This document shows positions 7,365-14,560 of a stretch of 39,319 nt of DNA, one piece after another. Made by a program: the position numbers and the translations under genes. Under the pieces are notes generated by a model. That model had not been told where the DNA came from, did no database searches, and saw only the letters and a program-made list of their open reading frames with translations. Where the stretch lies: the NCBI RefSeq assembly GCF_010548145.1, contig NZ_JAAGLN010000045.1:1-39319 (forward strand), written 5' to 3'. The stretch comes from Streptomyces sp. SID10853 (GTDB lineage: Bacteria; Actinomycetota; Actinomycetes; Streptomycetales; Streptomycetaceae). Each line of letters begins with the position of its first letter. The first letter of the stretch is position 1.

Positions 7365-8549
7365 ATGGGTGCTCACTTCACGCACGACTTCTCCTTCGAC
7401 CCGGCGTACGGCCACACCCTGGACGATCTGCGGCGCGTCGGGGTCCCGGCGGCGCCCGGGGACTTCGACGCGTTCTGGCGGTCCAGGTACGAGGCCGCCC
7501 TGCGGGTCGACCCGGCGCCGGAGACCGGCCGGCTGGAGGAGGAGCGGGACGGCGTACGGATCTTCGCCGTGACCTACACATCGGTCGGCGGCGTCCGGAT
7601 CGGCGGGCGTCTGGTGCTGCCCGCCGAGGGGCCGGTGGAGCACGGCTTCGTTATCGGTCACGGGTACGGCGGACGTGATGCGGCGGGCCCCGACGTACCC
7701 CTGCCGCTGCCCCGGTCGGCCGCGCTGCTGCCCTGTGTGCGTGGCATGGGGGACCGGAGCCTGCTGCCCGGGATCCCGGCCACGGCCGACGGGCATGTGC
7801 TGTACGGGATCGGGTCGCGGGACACCTATGTCATCGGTGATTGCGTGGCGGACCTGTGGTGCGCGGCGTCCGCGCTGCTCGCGCTGGTGCCGGAGCTGGA
7901 CCGCAGGGGCGGGCCGGGGTCTGGTCTTGTCTCCCGGCTCGGTCCCGGCCCCGGTCCCGGCCCTGGGTTTGTTCCCGGCCCTGGCCCTGCCCCCGGTCCC
8001 GGCCCCGGTCCCGGCCCCGGTCCCGGCTCTGGACTTGGTCCCGGCCCTGGCTCCGATCCCGGTCCCGGCCCTGGTCCTGCCCCCGATCCCGGCCTTGGCC
8101 CCGTCGCCGGTCCCCGGCTCGGGTATCTCGGGGAGAGTTTCGGCGGTGGGCTCGGGGCGCTCGCGCTGCCCTGGGACGCGCGGTTCGCGGCGGGGCAGCT
8201 GACGGTCCCGACGTTCGGTAACCACCCGCTGCGGCTGACGCTGCCGTGCGTGGGGAGCGGTGAGTCGGTCCGTACGTACCATCGTTCGCACCCCGAAGTC
8301 ACCGACGTGCTGCGGTACTTCGACGCGGCGACCGCGGCCACGCGGATCCGGGTTCCGGTCCTGGTGGCGGCGGCCCGCTTCGACCCTTCGGTGCCGCCGC
8401 CGGGGCAGTTCGCGGTCGTCAACGGGCTTGCGGAGAAGGGGGAGCTGCGGGTCCTGTCGGCGGGACACTTCGAGCACCCGGGCACCGAGGCCGAGGCGCG
8501 GGAACTCACCCTGGCCAAGCAGGAGTTCTTCGCGAGGCAGGCGGTCTGA
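7365..8549 (+). CDS. Acetyl xylan esterase-like alpha/beta hydrolase with a Gly-Pro repeat insert
   Basis: 394 aa. Predicted cytoplasmic carbohydrate deacetylase of the AXE1/cephalosporin-C deacetylase family. Seen: an N-terminal AXE1-type segment (DFDAFWRSRYEAALRVDP), HGYGG oxyanion region (98-103), nucleophile elbow GESFGGG (Ser258), acid in AARFDPSVPP (Asp340) and base in SAGHFEHP (His368). Residues about 183-249, directly before the nucleophile strand, are an almost pure Gly-Pro repeat coded by GGTCCCGGCCCC-like 12-mers. Without it the protein would be about 326 aa, near the usual family length. The start at 7365 follows a TAGGGT -10, and the longer upstream ORF is unlikely. Convergent with lacI and next to a beta-glucoside operon, so a role in plant-polymer use is plausible. 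Whether it folds with the insert is open. Confidence 0.85.
   Translation: MGAHFTHDFSFDPAYGHTLDDLRRVGVPAAPGDFDAFWRSRYEAALRVDPAPETGRLEEERDGVRIFAVTYTSVGGVRIGGRLVLPAEGPVEHGFVIGHGYGGRDAAGPDVPLPLPRSAALLPCVRGMGDRSLLPGIPATADGHVLYGIGSRDTYVIGDCVADLWCAASALLALVPELDRRGGPGSGLVSRLGPGPGPGPGFVPGPGPAPGPGPGPGPGPGSGLGPGPGSDPGPGPGPAPDPGLGPVAGPRLGYLGESFGGGLGALALPWDARFAAGQLTVPTFGNHPLRLTLPCVGSGESVRTYHRSHPEVTDVLRYFDAATAATRIRVPVLVAAARFDPSVPPPGQFAVVNGLAEKGELRVLSAGHFEHPGTEAEARELTLAKQEFFARQAV
7906..8112 (+). repeat. GGTCCCGGCCCC-type minisatellite inside the hydrolase gene
   Basis: About 200 bp of degenerate 6/12-bp tandem units (GGTCCCGGCCCC, GGCCCTGGTCCT and variants) kept in frame as Gly-Pro. The minus strand is G-rich with repeated GGG runs and could form G-quadruplexes. 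Confidence 0.9.
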
Positions 8550-8552
8550 GGC

Positions 8553-8680
8553 GCCTGCCTGAGGCGCCTGCCTGAGAGGGGGCTGAGGAGGGGGCTGCCT
8601 GAGAGGGGTAAGGGCGCTGCCTGAGAGGAGGTGGCCTGAGGAGGGGGCTGAGAGGAGGGGGCCTGAGAGGGCTGCCCCGT
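8553..8680. repeat. Degenerate GCCTGAGAGG repeats between convergent genes
   Basis: The gap between the hydrolase and lacI stops is filled with ten or so imperfect copies of (G)GCCTGAG(A)GG(GG). No terminator-quality hairpin is obvious, only a 5-bp GGCTG/CAGCC pair near the lacI end. Confidence 0.7.
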
Positions 8681-8683
8681 TCC

Positions 8684-9814
8684 TCAGCCGGCCGGGGTCT
8701 CCGGGGATTCGCGCCCCGGGGAGTCGGGACCGGCCGGGCCGGAGACCTCCGCCGGGCCGCAGCCGCAGCTCTCGCGGTGGACCGGCGTCACCGGCAGCAT
8801 CAGCGACATCGGCTCGTCGCTGTCCGCCCCGGTGAGCCGGCGCACCAGCCGTTCCACCGCTTCCTCGCCCATCCGCCGCATCGGCTGCCGCACCGTCGTG
8901 AGCGCGGGACGGACCAGTCTGCTGAGCGGGATCCCGTCGAAACCGGTCACCGCCACGTCCCCGGGCACCCGCACCCCGCGCCGCTCCAGGGCGTGCAGGG
9001 CCCCCGCCGCCATCTGGTCGTTGGCGAAGAGCATGGCCTGCGGCGGACCCGCACTGTCACGGTCGAGCAGGACACCGGCCGCCCGCGCGCCCTCCGCCTG
9101 CGTCATCATCGGGACCCGCAGATCGGGCTCTTCGGCCACCGGCAGACCGGCCGACCGGCACGCCTCCTGATAGCCGCGGAAGCGGGCCTCGGCGTCCGGC
9201 GAGTCCCGCTCGCCCGCGATGAAGGTGAGCCGCCGCAGCCCGTGGTCCTCGATGAGATGGTGCGTCAGCTGCCGCTGGCCGTCGGAGTTCGCGGCCTCGA
9301 TGTGGTCCAGGTGGTCTATCTCGCGGGGTCCGGCGAGCATCACCACCGGCAGTCGCCGCGAGATGACCTCCAGGTCCTCGGTCGGCACGGTCCTGGCCAG
9401 GACGGCGAACCCGTCGACCCGCCCCGCCACCTTCGCGACCAGGCTTTCCGGGCCGCCCTTGAGCGAAGCGGCGATCAGCAGCGCGTACCCGTGCCGCCGC
9501 GCGGCCCGCTCCATGCCGCGGATGATCTGGTCGGAGTAGAGCATCGCGGCGTTGTCGTCGGTCTCGTCGTCCGCCCCGGTGTCGGTGTCCGGGTCGGCGT
9601 AGTCGGGGAAGCAGAGCCCCAGCACCCCGGTGGAGCGGCTGGCCAGGCCCCGGGCGTTCCCGCTCGGTACGTACCCCAGCTCGCGGGCCGCGGCGAGCAC
9701 CCGCTCGCGGGTCTGGGCCCGCACCGAGTCCGGGTTGCGGTACACCCGGGACACGGTCGCGATGGAGACACCGGACCGCTCGGCGACGTCGTACACCGTA
9801 GGGGCTGTGCTCAC
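8684..9814 (-). CDS. LacI-family transcriptional regulator
   Basis: 376 aa from GTG. The N-terminal helix-turn-helix and hinge are textbook LacI: PTVYDVAERSGVSIATVSRVYRNPDSV and ARELGYVPSGNARGLASRSTG. The periplasmic-binding-protein-like ligand domain follows (VLGLCFPDYADP, RVDGFAVLART, FANDQMAAGALHALERRG, VTGFDGIPLSRLVRPALTTVRQP). The last 25 residues are a Gly/Pro/Glu-rich tail after CGCGP, where many LacI proteins end. An Asp/Thr-rich insert lies after PDYADPDTDTG. Ligand is probably a sugar from the neighbouring importer. Its own promoter and the sugar operon carry the same operator, so it likely represses both. Separated from that operon by the convergent hydrolase. Confidence 0.94.
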   Translation of the reverse strand: MSTAPTVYDVAERSGVSIATVSRVYRNPDSVRAQTRERVLAAARELGYVPSGNARGLASRSTGVLGLCFPDYADPDTDTGADDETDDNAAMLYSDQIIRGMERAARRHGYALLIAASLKGGPESLVAKVAGRVDGFAVLARTVPTEDLEVISRRLPVVMLAGPREIDHLDHIEAANSDGQRQLTHHLIEDHGLRRLTFIAGERDSPDAEARFRGYQEACRSAGLPVAEEPDLRVPMMTQAEGARAAGVLLDRDSAGPPQAMLFANDQMAAGALHALERRGVRVPGDVAVTGFDGIPLSRLVRPALTTVRQPMRRMGEEAVERLVRRLTGADSDEPMSLMLPVTPVHRESCGCGPAEVSGPAGPDSPGRESPETPAG

Positions 9815-9946
9815 CCGATCGACCGCCTGATCCTCGTCCCGGCACCGGCCCGCCCGGTGCCCCCGGCGCTGGGCGGACGCTCAGCGCCCGTGGTGCCTGT
9901 CCGCCGTCCGGGACGTCTCGTCCGGATCATGGAAAGGTCCCACGCA

Positions 9947-9989
9947 TGAAAGCGCATTCACCCTAGGTGCGGACCCGGCGCCCGGGCAA
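9947..9989 (-). promoter_or_regulatory. lacI promoter with overlapping LacI-type operator
   Basis: Reading toward lacI: -35 TTGCCC (9989-9984), 18-nt spacer, -10 TAGGGT (9965-9960), then an operator (TGAATGCGCTTTCA, 9960-9947) that covers the expected start of transcription. The operator is a 14-bp near-palindrome matching the one before the sugar operon at 12 of 14 positions. Predicted leader before the GTG is about 140 nt. Confidence 0.65.
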
Positions 9990-9992
9990 GCC

Positions 9993-10126
9993 AGGACCTG
10001 CGGTCCCCGGGCAAGGACCTGCGGTCCCCGGGCCTGCCCGGCCGCAGGGACCGTACTCACTCACGAGGGACCGTACTCACTCGCGCTCGCTCGCTCGCTC
10101 ACTCACTCACGAGGGGACCGTACTCA
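9993..10126. repeat. Minisatellites abutting the sdhB stop codon
   Basis: Two 21-bp direct copies (9993-10013, 10014-10034; core GGACCTGCGGTCC, self-complementary) are followed by three copies of GGGACCGTACTCACTC (about 10048, 10068, 10114) around a tetranucleotide run of CTCG and CTCA units (10083-10110). The last copy overlaps the sdhB stop (TGA, 10126-10124). Together with the lacI promoter this accounts for the 9815-10123 gap; no gene is seen there. Confidence 0.8.
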
Positions 10127-10894
10127 CTCGCGGCGGCGTCCGATCTTGTTCCCCAGCCAGACCAGCGGGTCGTACTTCCGGTCCACGGCCCGCTCCTTCA
10201 GGGGGATCAGGGCGTTGTCGGTGATCTTGATGCCCTCCGGGCAGACATCCGTGCAGCACTTGGTGATGTTGCAGTAGCCGAGCCCATGCTCCTCCTGCGC
10301 GGTCCGCTTCCGGTCGAGTCCGGCGTCCGCCGCTGCGTCCAGTGGGTGCATGTCCAGTTCGGCGACCCGCATCAGGAACCGCGGGCCGGCGAAGGCCGCC
10401 TTGTTCTCCTCGTGGTCGCGCACCACGTGGCAGGTGTCCTGGCAGAGGAAGCACTCGATGCATTTGCGGAACTCCTGCGAACGTTCCACGTCCACCTGCT
10501 GCATCCGGTACTCGCCCGGCTTCACGCCCTCCGGTGGTACGAAAGCGGGCACCTCGCGGGCCTTCGCGTAGTTGAACGACACATCCGTCACCAGGTCCCG
10601 GACGACCGGGAACGCCCGCAGCGGGGTCACGGTGACCGTGTCCGTCCGCGCGAAGACGGACATCCGCGTCATACACATCAGCCGTGGCCGGCCGTTGACC
10701 TCGGCGCTGCACGAACCGCACTTGCCGGCCTTGCAGTTCCAGCGCACCGCCAGATCGGACGCCTGCGTCGCCTGGATGCGGTGGATGATGTCGAGGACCA
10801 CCTCGCCGTCGTTCACCTCGACGGTGAAGTCCCGCAGCTCACCGCCGTCCGTGTCCCCGCGCCAGACCCTGAAGCGTGCTTCGTACGAACTCAC
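10124..10894 (-). CDS. sdhB: Succinate dehydrogenase/fumarate reductase iron-sulfur subunit
   Basis: 256 aa from a GTG that overlaps the sdhA stop (GTGA). Carries electrons from FAD to the membrane quinone site. The [2Fe-2S] ligands are in WNCKAGKCGSCS plus a later Cys (C54, C59, C62, C74). The C-terminal ferredoxin-like part has CIECFLCQDTC (C145, C148, C151, C155) and CNITKCCTDVCPEGI (C208, C213/C214, C218) for the [4Fe-4S] and [3Fe-4S] clusters. Length is normal for the family. Third and last SDH subunit gene on this strand after the cytochrome b and flavoprotein genes. Confidence 0.95.
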   Translation of the reverse strand: MSSYEARFRVWRGDTDGGELRDFTVEVNDGEVVLDIIHRIQATQASDLAVRWNCKAGKCGSCSAEVNGRPRLMCMTRMSVFARTDTVTVTPLRAFPVVRDLVTDVSFNYAKAREVPAFVPPEGVKPGEYRMQQVDVERSQEFRKCIECFLCQDTCHVVRDHEENKAAFAGPRFLMRVAELDMHPLDAAADAGLDRKRTAQEEHGLGYCNITKCCTDVCPEGIKITDNALIPLKERAVDRKYDPLVWLGNKIGRRRE

Positions 10895-13029
10895 TCGTAC
10901 AACTCCTCTTCGGCGAGGTACTTGACCAGCTCTTCCCGCTCGAAAAGGGCGAGCAGGTCCTGACGGATCGGCACGGTCTGCTTGCGGACGAGTACGATCC
11001 GGCCCGCGTCCGGCTCCGCCGGGGACCGGCCGACGACCGCCTGGGCCTGACCGCCGGCCGCGGGACCGGCCAGCCGGCACAGCAGATTGATCCCGCGCCA
11101 GCTGTGCTCCATGGCGGGGAAGTCCTCGCGGGTGTGGCCGCCGCGGCTCTCGGTCCGTTCCAGCGCGGCGCGTGCGACGCACTCGCTGACCAGCAGCATG
11201 TTGCGGAGGTCCAGCGCGAGGTGCCAGCCCGGGTTGAACTGCCGGTGCCCCTCGACCCCGGCCCGCCTGGCACGTATCCGCAGCGCCGCCAGTCTCCCCA
11301 GGGCCTGCACCATCTCGGCCTCGCGGCGGATGATGCCGACCAGGTCGTTCATGGTCTGCTGGAGCTCCTGGTGGAGGGTGTACGGATTCTCCGCCGCAGC
11401 CACTGCCGCAGCCCCTGCCTCCGCCGCTGCCGTCGTGTCCGCGCCGCTCCCCGTGCCGGGGCTCTCGGCGCTGAAGGGCCGCAGCGCCTCGGCCGCCGCC
11501 GCGTCGATCCGGTCCTCGTCGACCTGTGGCCGTACGGGAAGCGAGGCCGAGTGGCGCGCGGCGTGGAGCCCGGCCCGGCGGCCGAAGACCAGCAGGTCGG
11601 AGAGGGAGTTGCCGCCGAGCCGGTTGGAGCCGTGCATGCCGCCCGCGACCTCGCCCGCCGCGTAGAGCCCCGGCACACCGAGTGCCGCCGCGGTCTCCGA
11701 GTCCACCGCGATCCCGCCCATCACGTAGTGGCAGGTCGGGCCGACCTCCATCGGCTCGGCGGTGATGTCGACATCGGCCAGCTCCCTGAACTGGTGGTAC
11801 ATCGAGGGCAGCCGGCGCTTGATGACCTCGGCGGGCATCCGCGTCGACACATCGAGGTAGACCCCGCCGTGCGGCGAGCCGCGGCCCGCCTTGACCTCGG
11901 AGTTGATCGCGCGGGCCACCTCGTCGCGCGGCAGCAGCTCGGGCGGCCTGCGGTTGCTGTCCGGGTCCTCGTACCAGCGGTCGCCCTCCTCCTCGGACTC
12001 CGCGTACTTCTCCTTGAAGACATCGGGGATGTAGTCGAACATGAACCGCTTGCCCTCGCTGTTGCGCAGCACCCCGCCGTCGCCGCGCACCGACTCGGTG
12101 ACCAGCAGCCCCTTCACCGAGGGCGGCCAGATCATCCCGGTCGGGTGGAACTGCACGAACTCCATGTTCAGCAGGGGCGCGCCCGCGAGCAGCGCCAGTG
12201 CGTGGCCGTCGCCGGTGTACTCCCAGGAGTTCGACGTGACCTTGAACGACTTGCCGATACCGCCGGTGGCGAGGACCACGCTGGGCGCTTCCAGGACGAA
12301 GAACCGGCCCGACTCGCGCTGGTAGCAGAAGGTGCCCGCGACCCGTTCACCCGTGGGGGAGCCGCCGTCCGGCGCGGCCGTGGCGTCACCCGCGGCGTCA
12401 CCCGCAGTGGATCCGCCGTCCGCCGCGCGCCCGTCCTCCGCCGCCGCGGGCCGGTCCTCCGCCGCCGCTGGCCCGTCCTCCGCCGCCGTGGTGAGGATCC
12501 GGGTCACCGTGCACTCCTGGAACACCTTCAACCGCGCCTCGGGGTCGCCGAATTCACGCGCGTCCTCCTGCTGGAGCGAGACGATCTTCTGCTGGAGGGT
12601 GCGGATCAGCTCAAGGCCCGTCCGGTCGCCGACATGGGCGAGGCGCGGATACTCATGGCCGCCGAAGTTGCGCTGGGAGATCTTGCCTTCCGGGGTGCGG
12701 TCGAAGAGCGCGCCCCAGGTCTCCAGCTCCCAGACCCGGTCGGGCGCCTCCTGGGCGTGCAGTTCGGCCATCCGCCACTGGTTGAGGAACTTCCCGCCGC
12801 GCAGGGTGTCGCGGAAGTGCACCTGCCAGTTGTCGCCCGAGTTCACATTGCCCATGGAGGCCGCGATCCCGCCCTCGGCCATGACCGTATGGGCCTTGCC
12901 GAAGAGCGACTTGCAGATCACGGCGGTCCTGGCGCCCTGTTCGCGGGCGGCGATGGCGGCGCGCAGCCCGGCGCCGCCCGCGCCGACGACCACGACGTCC
13001 CACTGCTGCCGGTCGAGCTGAGTCGTCAT
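10891..13029 (-). CDS. sdhA: Succinate dehydrogenase/fumarate reductase flavoprotein subunit with low-complexity inserts
   Basis: 712 aa, longer than the roughly 650 expected. Oxidises succinate to fumarate on the cytoplasmic face. N-terminal dinucleotide fold (DVVVVGAGGAGLRAAI), covalent-FAD histidine in KAHTVMAEGGIAA (His47), substrate region FVQFHPTG, capping-domain MGGIAVDSE, and YAAGEVAGGMHGSNRLGGNSL near the FAD site. An insert of about 50 residues (around 180-232) consists of AAEDGPAAAEDR-like repeats, and a second Ala-rich stretch lies near 520-548. Both fall between conserved blocks and probably form surface loops. A ribosome site GAGG lies 9 nt before ATG. Confidence 0.96.
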   Translation of the reverse strand: MTTQLDRQQWDVVVVGAGGAGLRAAIAAREQGARTAVICKSLFGKAHTVMAEGGIAASMGNVNSGDNWQVHFRDTLRGGKFLNQWRMAELHAQEAPDRVWELETWGALFDRTPEGKISQRNFGGHEYPRLAHVGDRTGLELIRTLQQKIVSLQQEDAREFGDPEARLKVFQECTVTRILTTAAEDGPAAAEDRPAAAEDGRAADGGSTAGDAAGDATAAPDGGSPTGERVAGTFCYQRESGRFFVLEAPSVVLATGGIGKSFKVTSNSWEYTGDGHALALLAGAPLLNMEFVQFHPTGMIWPPSVKGLLVTESVRGDGGVLRNSEGKRFMFDYIPDVFKEKYAESEEEGDRWYEDPDSNRRPPELLPRDEVARAINSEVKAGRGSPHGGVYLDVSTRMPAEVIKRRLPSMYHQFRELADVDITAEPMEVGPTCHYVMGGIAVDSETAAALGVPGLYAAGEVAGGMHGSNRLGGNSLSDLLVFGRRAGLHAARHSASLPVRPQVDEDRIDAAAAEALRPFSAESPGTGSGADTTAAAEAGAAAVAAAENPYTLHQELQQTMNDLVGIIRREAEMVQALGRLAALRIRARRAGVEGHRQFNPGWHLALDLRNMLLVSECVARAALERTESRGGHTREDFPAMEHSWRGINLLCRLAGPAAGGQAQAVVGRSPAEPDAGRIVLVRKQTVPIRQDLLALFEREELVKYLAEEELYE
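12335..12490 (-). repeat. GCC-GAG-GAC repeat block inside sdhA
   Basis: Imperfect tandem units read in frame as (A)AAEDGP/AAAEDR, followed by Asp/Gly/Ala-rich sequence. Unit length about 24 bp, at least three clear copies at about 12425-12490. Confidence 0.75.
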
Positions 13030-13043
13030 CCAAAAAACCTCAT

Positions 13044-13880
13044 CTAGAAGAACCTCGGATCGTCGAAGACGCCGGAAGCGACGAGATAGACGTAGAAGTC
13101 GGCGACCGCGATGCTGATCAACGACGCCCAGGCGAGCTGCATATGATGGGCATTCAGTTTGCTGACCCCGCCCCAGAGCCGGTAGCGCACCGGGTGCCGC
13201 GAGAAGTGCTTGAGGCGTCCGCCCACGATGTGCCGGCAGGAGTGGCAGGAGGCGGTGTACGCCCAGATCAGTACGGCGTTGACGACGAAGACCACCGAGC
13301 CGAGGCCCATATGGCCCCAGTGGGCGTGCTCGTCGCGGAAGGTCAGCACCGTGTCGTACGTCAGGATCCCGGCGATGACCACGGCCGCGTAGAAGAAGTA
13401 CCGGTGGATGTTCTGCATGATCAGCGGGAAACGGGTCTCGCCGCTGTACTTCTTGTGCGGCTCGGCCACCGCGCAGGCCGGCGGGGACGCCCAGAAGCCC
13501 CGGTAGTACGCCTTGCGGTAGTAGTAGCAGGTCAGCCGGAAGCCCAGCGGGAAGACCAGGATCAGGATGGCGGGGGAGATGCCCCACCAGCTGCCGAAGA
13601 GGTCCCAGTCGGGTCCGTGCCGCATGGGTACGCACTTCTCCGCCAGGCAGGGGGAGTAGAAGGGCGAGACGTAGGGCGCCGTGTAGTAGTCGGCGTTCGC
13701 GAAGGCCCGCCACGTCGAGTACACGACGAAGAGGAGCAGCCCGGCCGCGGTGGCGGCGGGCGAGAGCCACCAGCGGTCGGTCCGCAGATGGCGGGCCGCG
13801 ATGGCGGCGCGCGAGGCGTCGTGTACGCCCGTGCCGGGGCCGGGCCGGGGTTCCGTGCCTGTTGCCAACGGGGACTCCAC
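13044..13880 (-). CDS. Succinate dehydrogenase cytochrome b membrane subunit
   Basis: 278 aa from GTG at 13880, ending 14 nt before sdhA. Anchors the enzyme and holds heme b and the quinone site. About five membrane helices are visible (LSPAATAAGLLLFVVYS; GISPAILILVFPLGF; YFFYAAVVIAGILTYDTVL; GLGSVVFVVNAVLIWAYT; LAWASLISIAVADFYVYLV). Conserved His candidates lie in IMQNIHRYFFY, DEHAHWGHMG and LNAHHMQLAW. A Cys-rich SCHSCRH loop follows helix 4. This single five-helix subunit is the actinobacterial/B. subtilis-like type, not the SdhC+SdhD pair of E. coli. The N-terminal 30 residues are Gly/Pro-rich and the start has no strong ribosome site. Confidence 0.9.
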   Translation of the reverse strand: MESPLATGTEPRPGPGTGVHDASRAAIAARHLRTDRWWLSPAATAAGLLLFVVYSTWRAFANADYYTAPYVSPFYSPCLAEKCVPMRHGPDWDLFGSWWGISPAILILVFPLGFRLTCYYYRKAYYRGFWASPPACAVAEPHKKYSGETRFPLIMQNIHRYFFYAAVVIAGILTYDTVLTFRDEHAHWGHMGLGSVVFVVNAVLIWAYTASCHSCRHIVGGRLKHFSRHPVRYRLWGGVSKLNAHHMQLAWASLISIAVADFYVYLVASGVFDDPRFF

Positions 13881-13899
13881 TTCGTCGGCCGATCCGGGA

Positions 13900-14217
13900 T
13901 CAGGGGGCGTGCCGGTCGCGGGCGCCGATCCCCTCGTCGTCCACGTAGTCGCCCGTCGCGGATGAGGCGGCGGCCGACCAGAGCGTGGTGTCGTACGGGG
14001 CATCGGAGATGGTGACCAGATCGGGGCGGCCGGCCGCGGGGCCCGCGGCCGGTACGGCTTCGCGCAGCAGGGCGAGGCTCTCGCGCAGATGACCGGCGTC
14101 GGTACGGACCCGGCGGATCTCCAGGCCGCTGCCGAGCCGCTCCTCCAGCGGGCCGAGCGAGCGGACCAGCTCATCGAGACAGCGCTGGGCGGCGGTCACA
14201 TCGTCTTGCAGGGGCAT
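13900..14217 (-). CDS. Small hypothetical protein upstream of the SDH operon
   Basis: 105 aa, MPLQDDVTAAQRCLDELVRS onward. The ATG at 14217 is chosen because GAGG lies 8 nt upstream. The first 60 residues look helical and amphipathic (LVRSLGPLEERLGSGLEIRRVRTDAGHLRESLALLREAV), then an Asp/Ser/Ala-rich acidic tail. No signal peptide or membrane helix. It ends 19 nt before the cytochrome b start and so is probably the first gene of the SDH operon. Function not known; it may be a small accessory or assembly protein, but nothing in the sequence proves this. Confidence 0.75.
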   Translation of the reverse strand: MPLQDDVTAAQRCLDELVRSLGPLEERLGSGLEIRRVRTDAGHLRESLALLREAVPAAGPAAGRPDLVTISDAPYDTTLWSAAASSATGDYVDDEGIGARDRHAP

Positions 14218-14560
14218 GACTTGCCTCACTTCCGCCGGTGCGGACGGCAAACGATCGCGCGTCGGAGAGTGTCGCGCGTCACATCACGCTTGTGAAGGGA
14301 TACGGACGGATCCACCGGGAGCTGGGGGCGCACGCCCCGGTGGTGCATGTCCGTACGAGCGCCCCCATTGCTCCGCACGGGTGGGCTTCGGGCGGTGTCC
14401 CGCCGTGTCTCCCACGGGCGGTGCGGGGCCTCCCCTTCAGTGAAGGGGTCATAGGTGTGATCAACATGAAATGCCACCAAACCCGAAGATTCACGTTCAT
14501 TCCCAGCAGGGACGGGATTCCCGGCAGGGATGAGCGGGGTCGGCCCCGGAGGTATCAGCC
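14218..14560. other. Divergent intergenic region (SDH operon / orphan SBP)
   Basis: 343 bp without a convincing gene. TCACA-N7-TGTGA (about 14280-14296) is a small inverted repeat on the SDH side. TAGGTG (about 14451) could be a -10 for the SBP. A short ATG frame at 14467 has no ribosome site. The SBP ribosome site (GGAGG) sits about 10 nt before 14561. Confidence 0.5.

Noticed and set aside
7906..8112. Repeat array as CRISPR
   Set aside because: Units are 6-12 bp without unique spacers and lie in frame within a gene.
10876..13047. 723-codon plus-strand frame opposite sdhA
   Set aside because: Antisense shadow caused by GC-rich codon bias; sdhA with intact FAD motifs occupies the other strand.
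14289..14299. TTGTGAAG as a Rex operator for the SDH operon
   Set aside because: Only one half-site is present; the second TTCACAA arm at the right spacing is missing.
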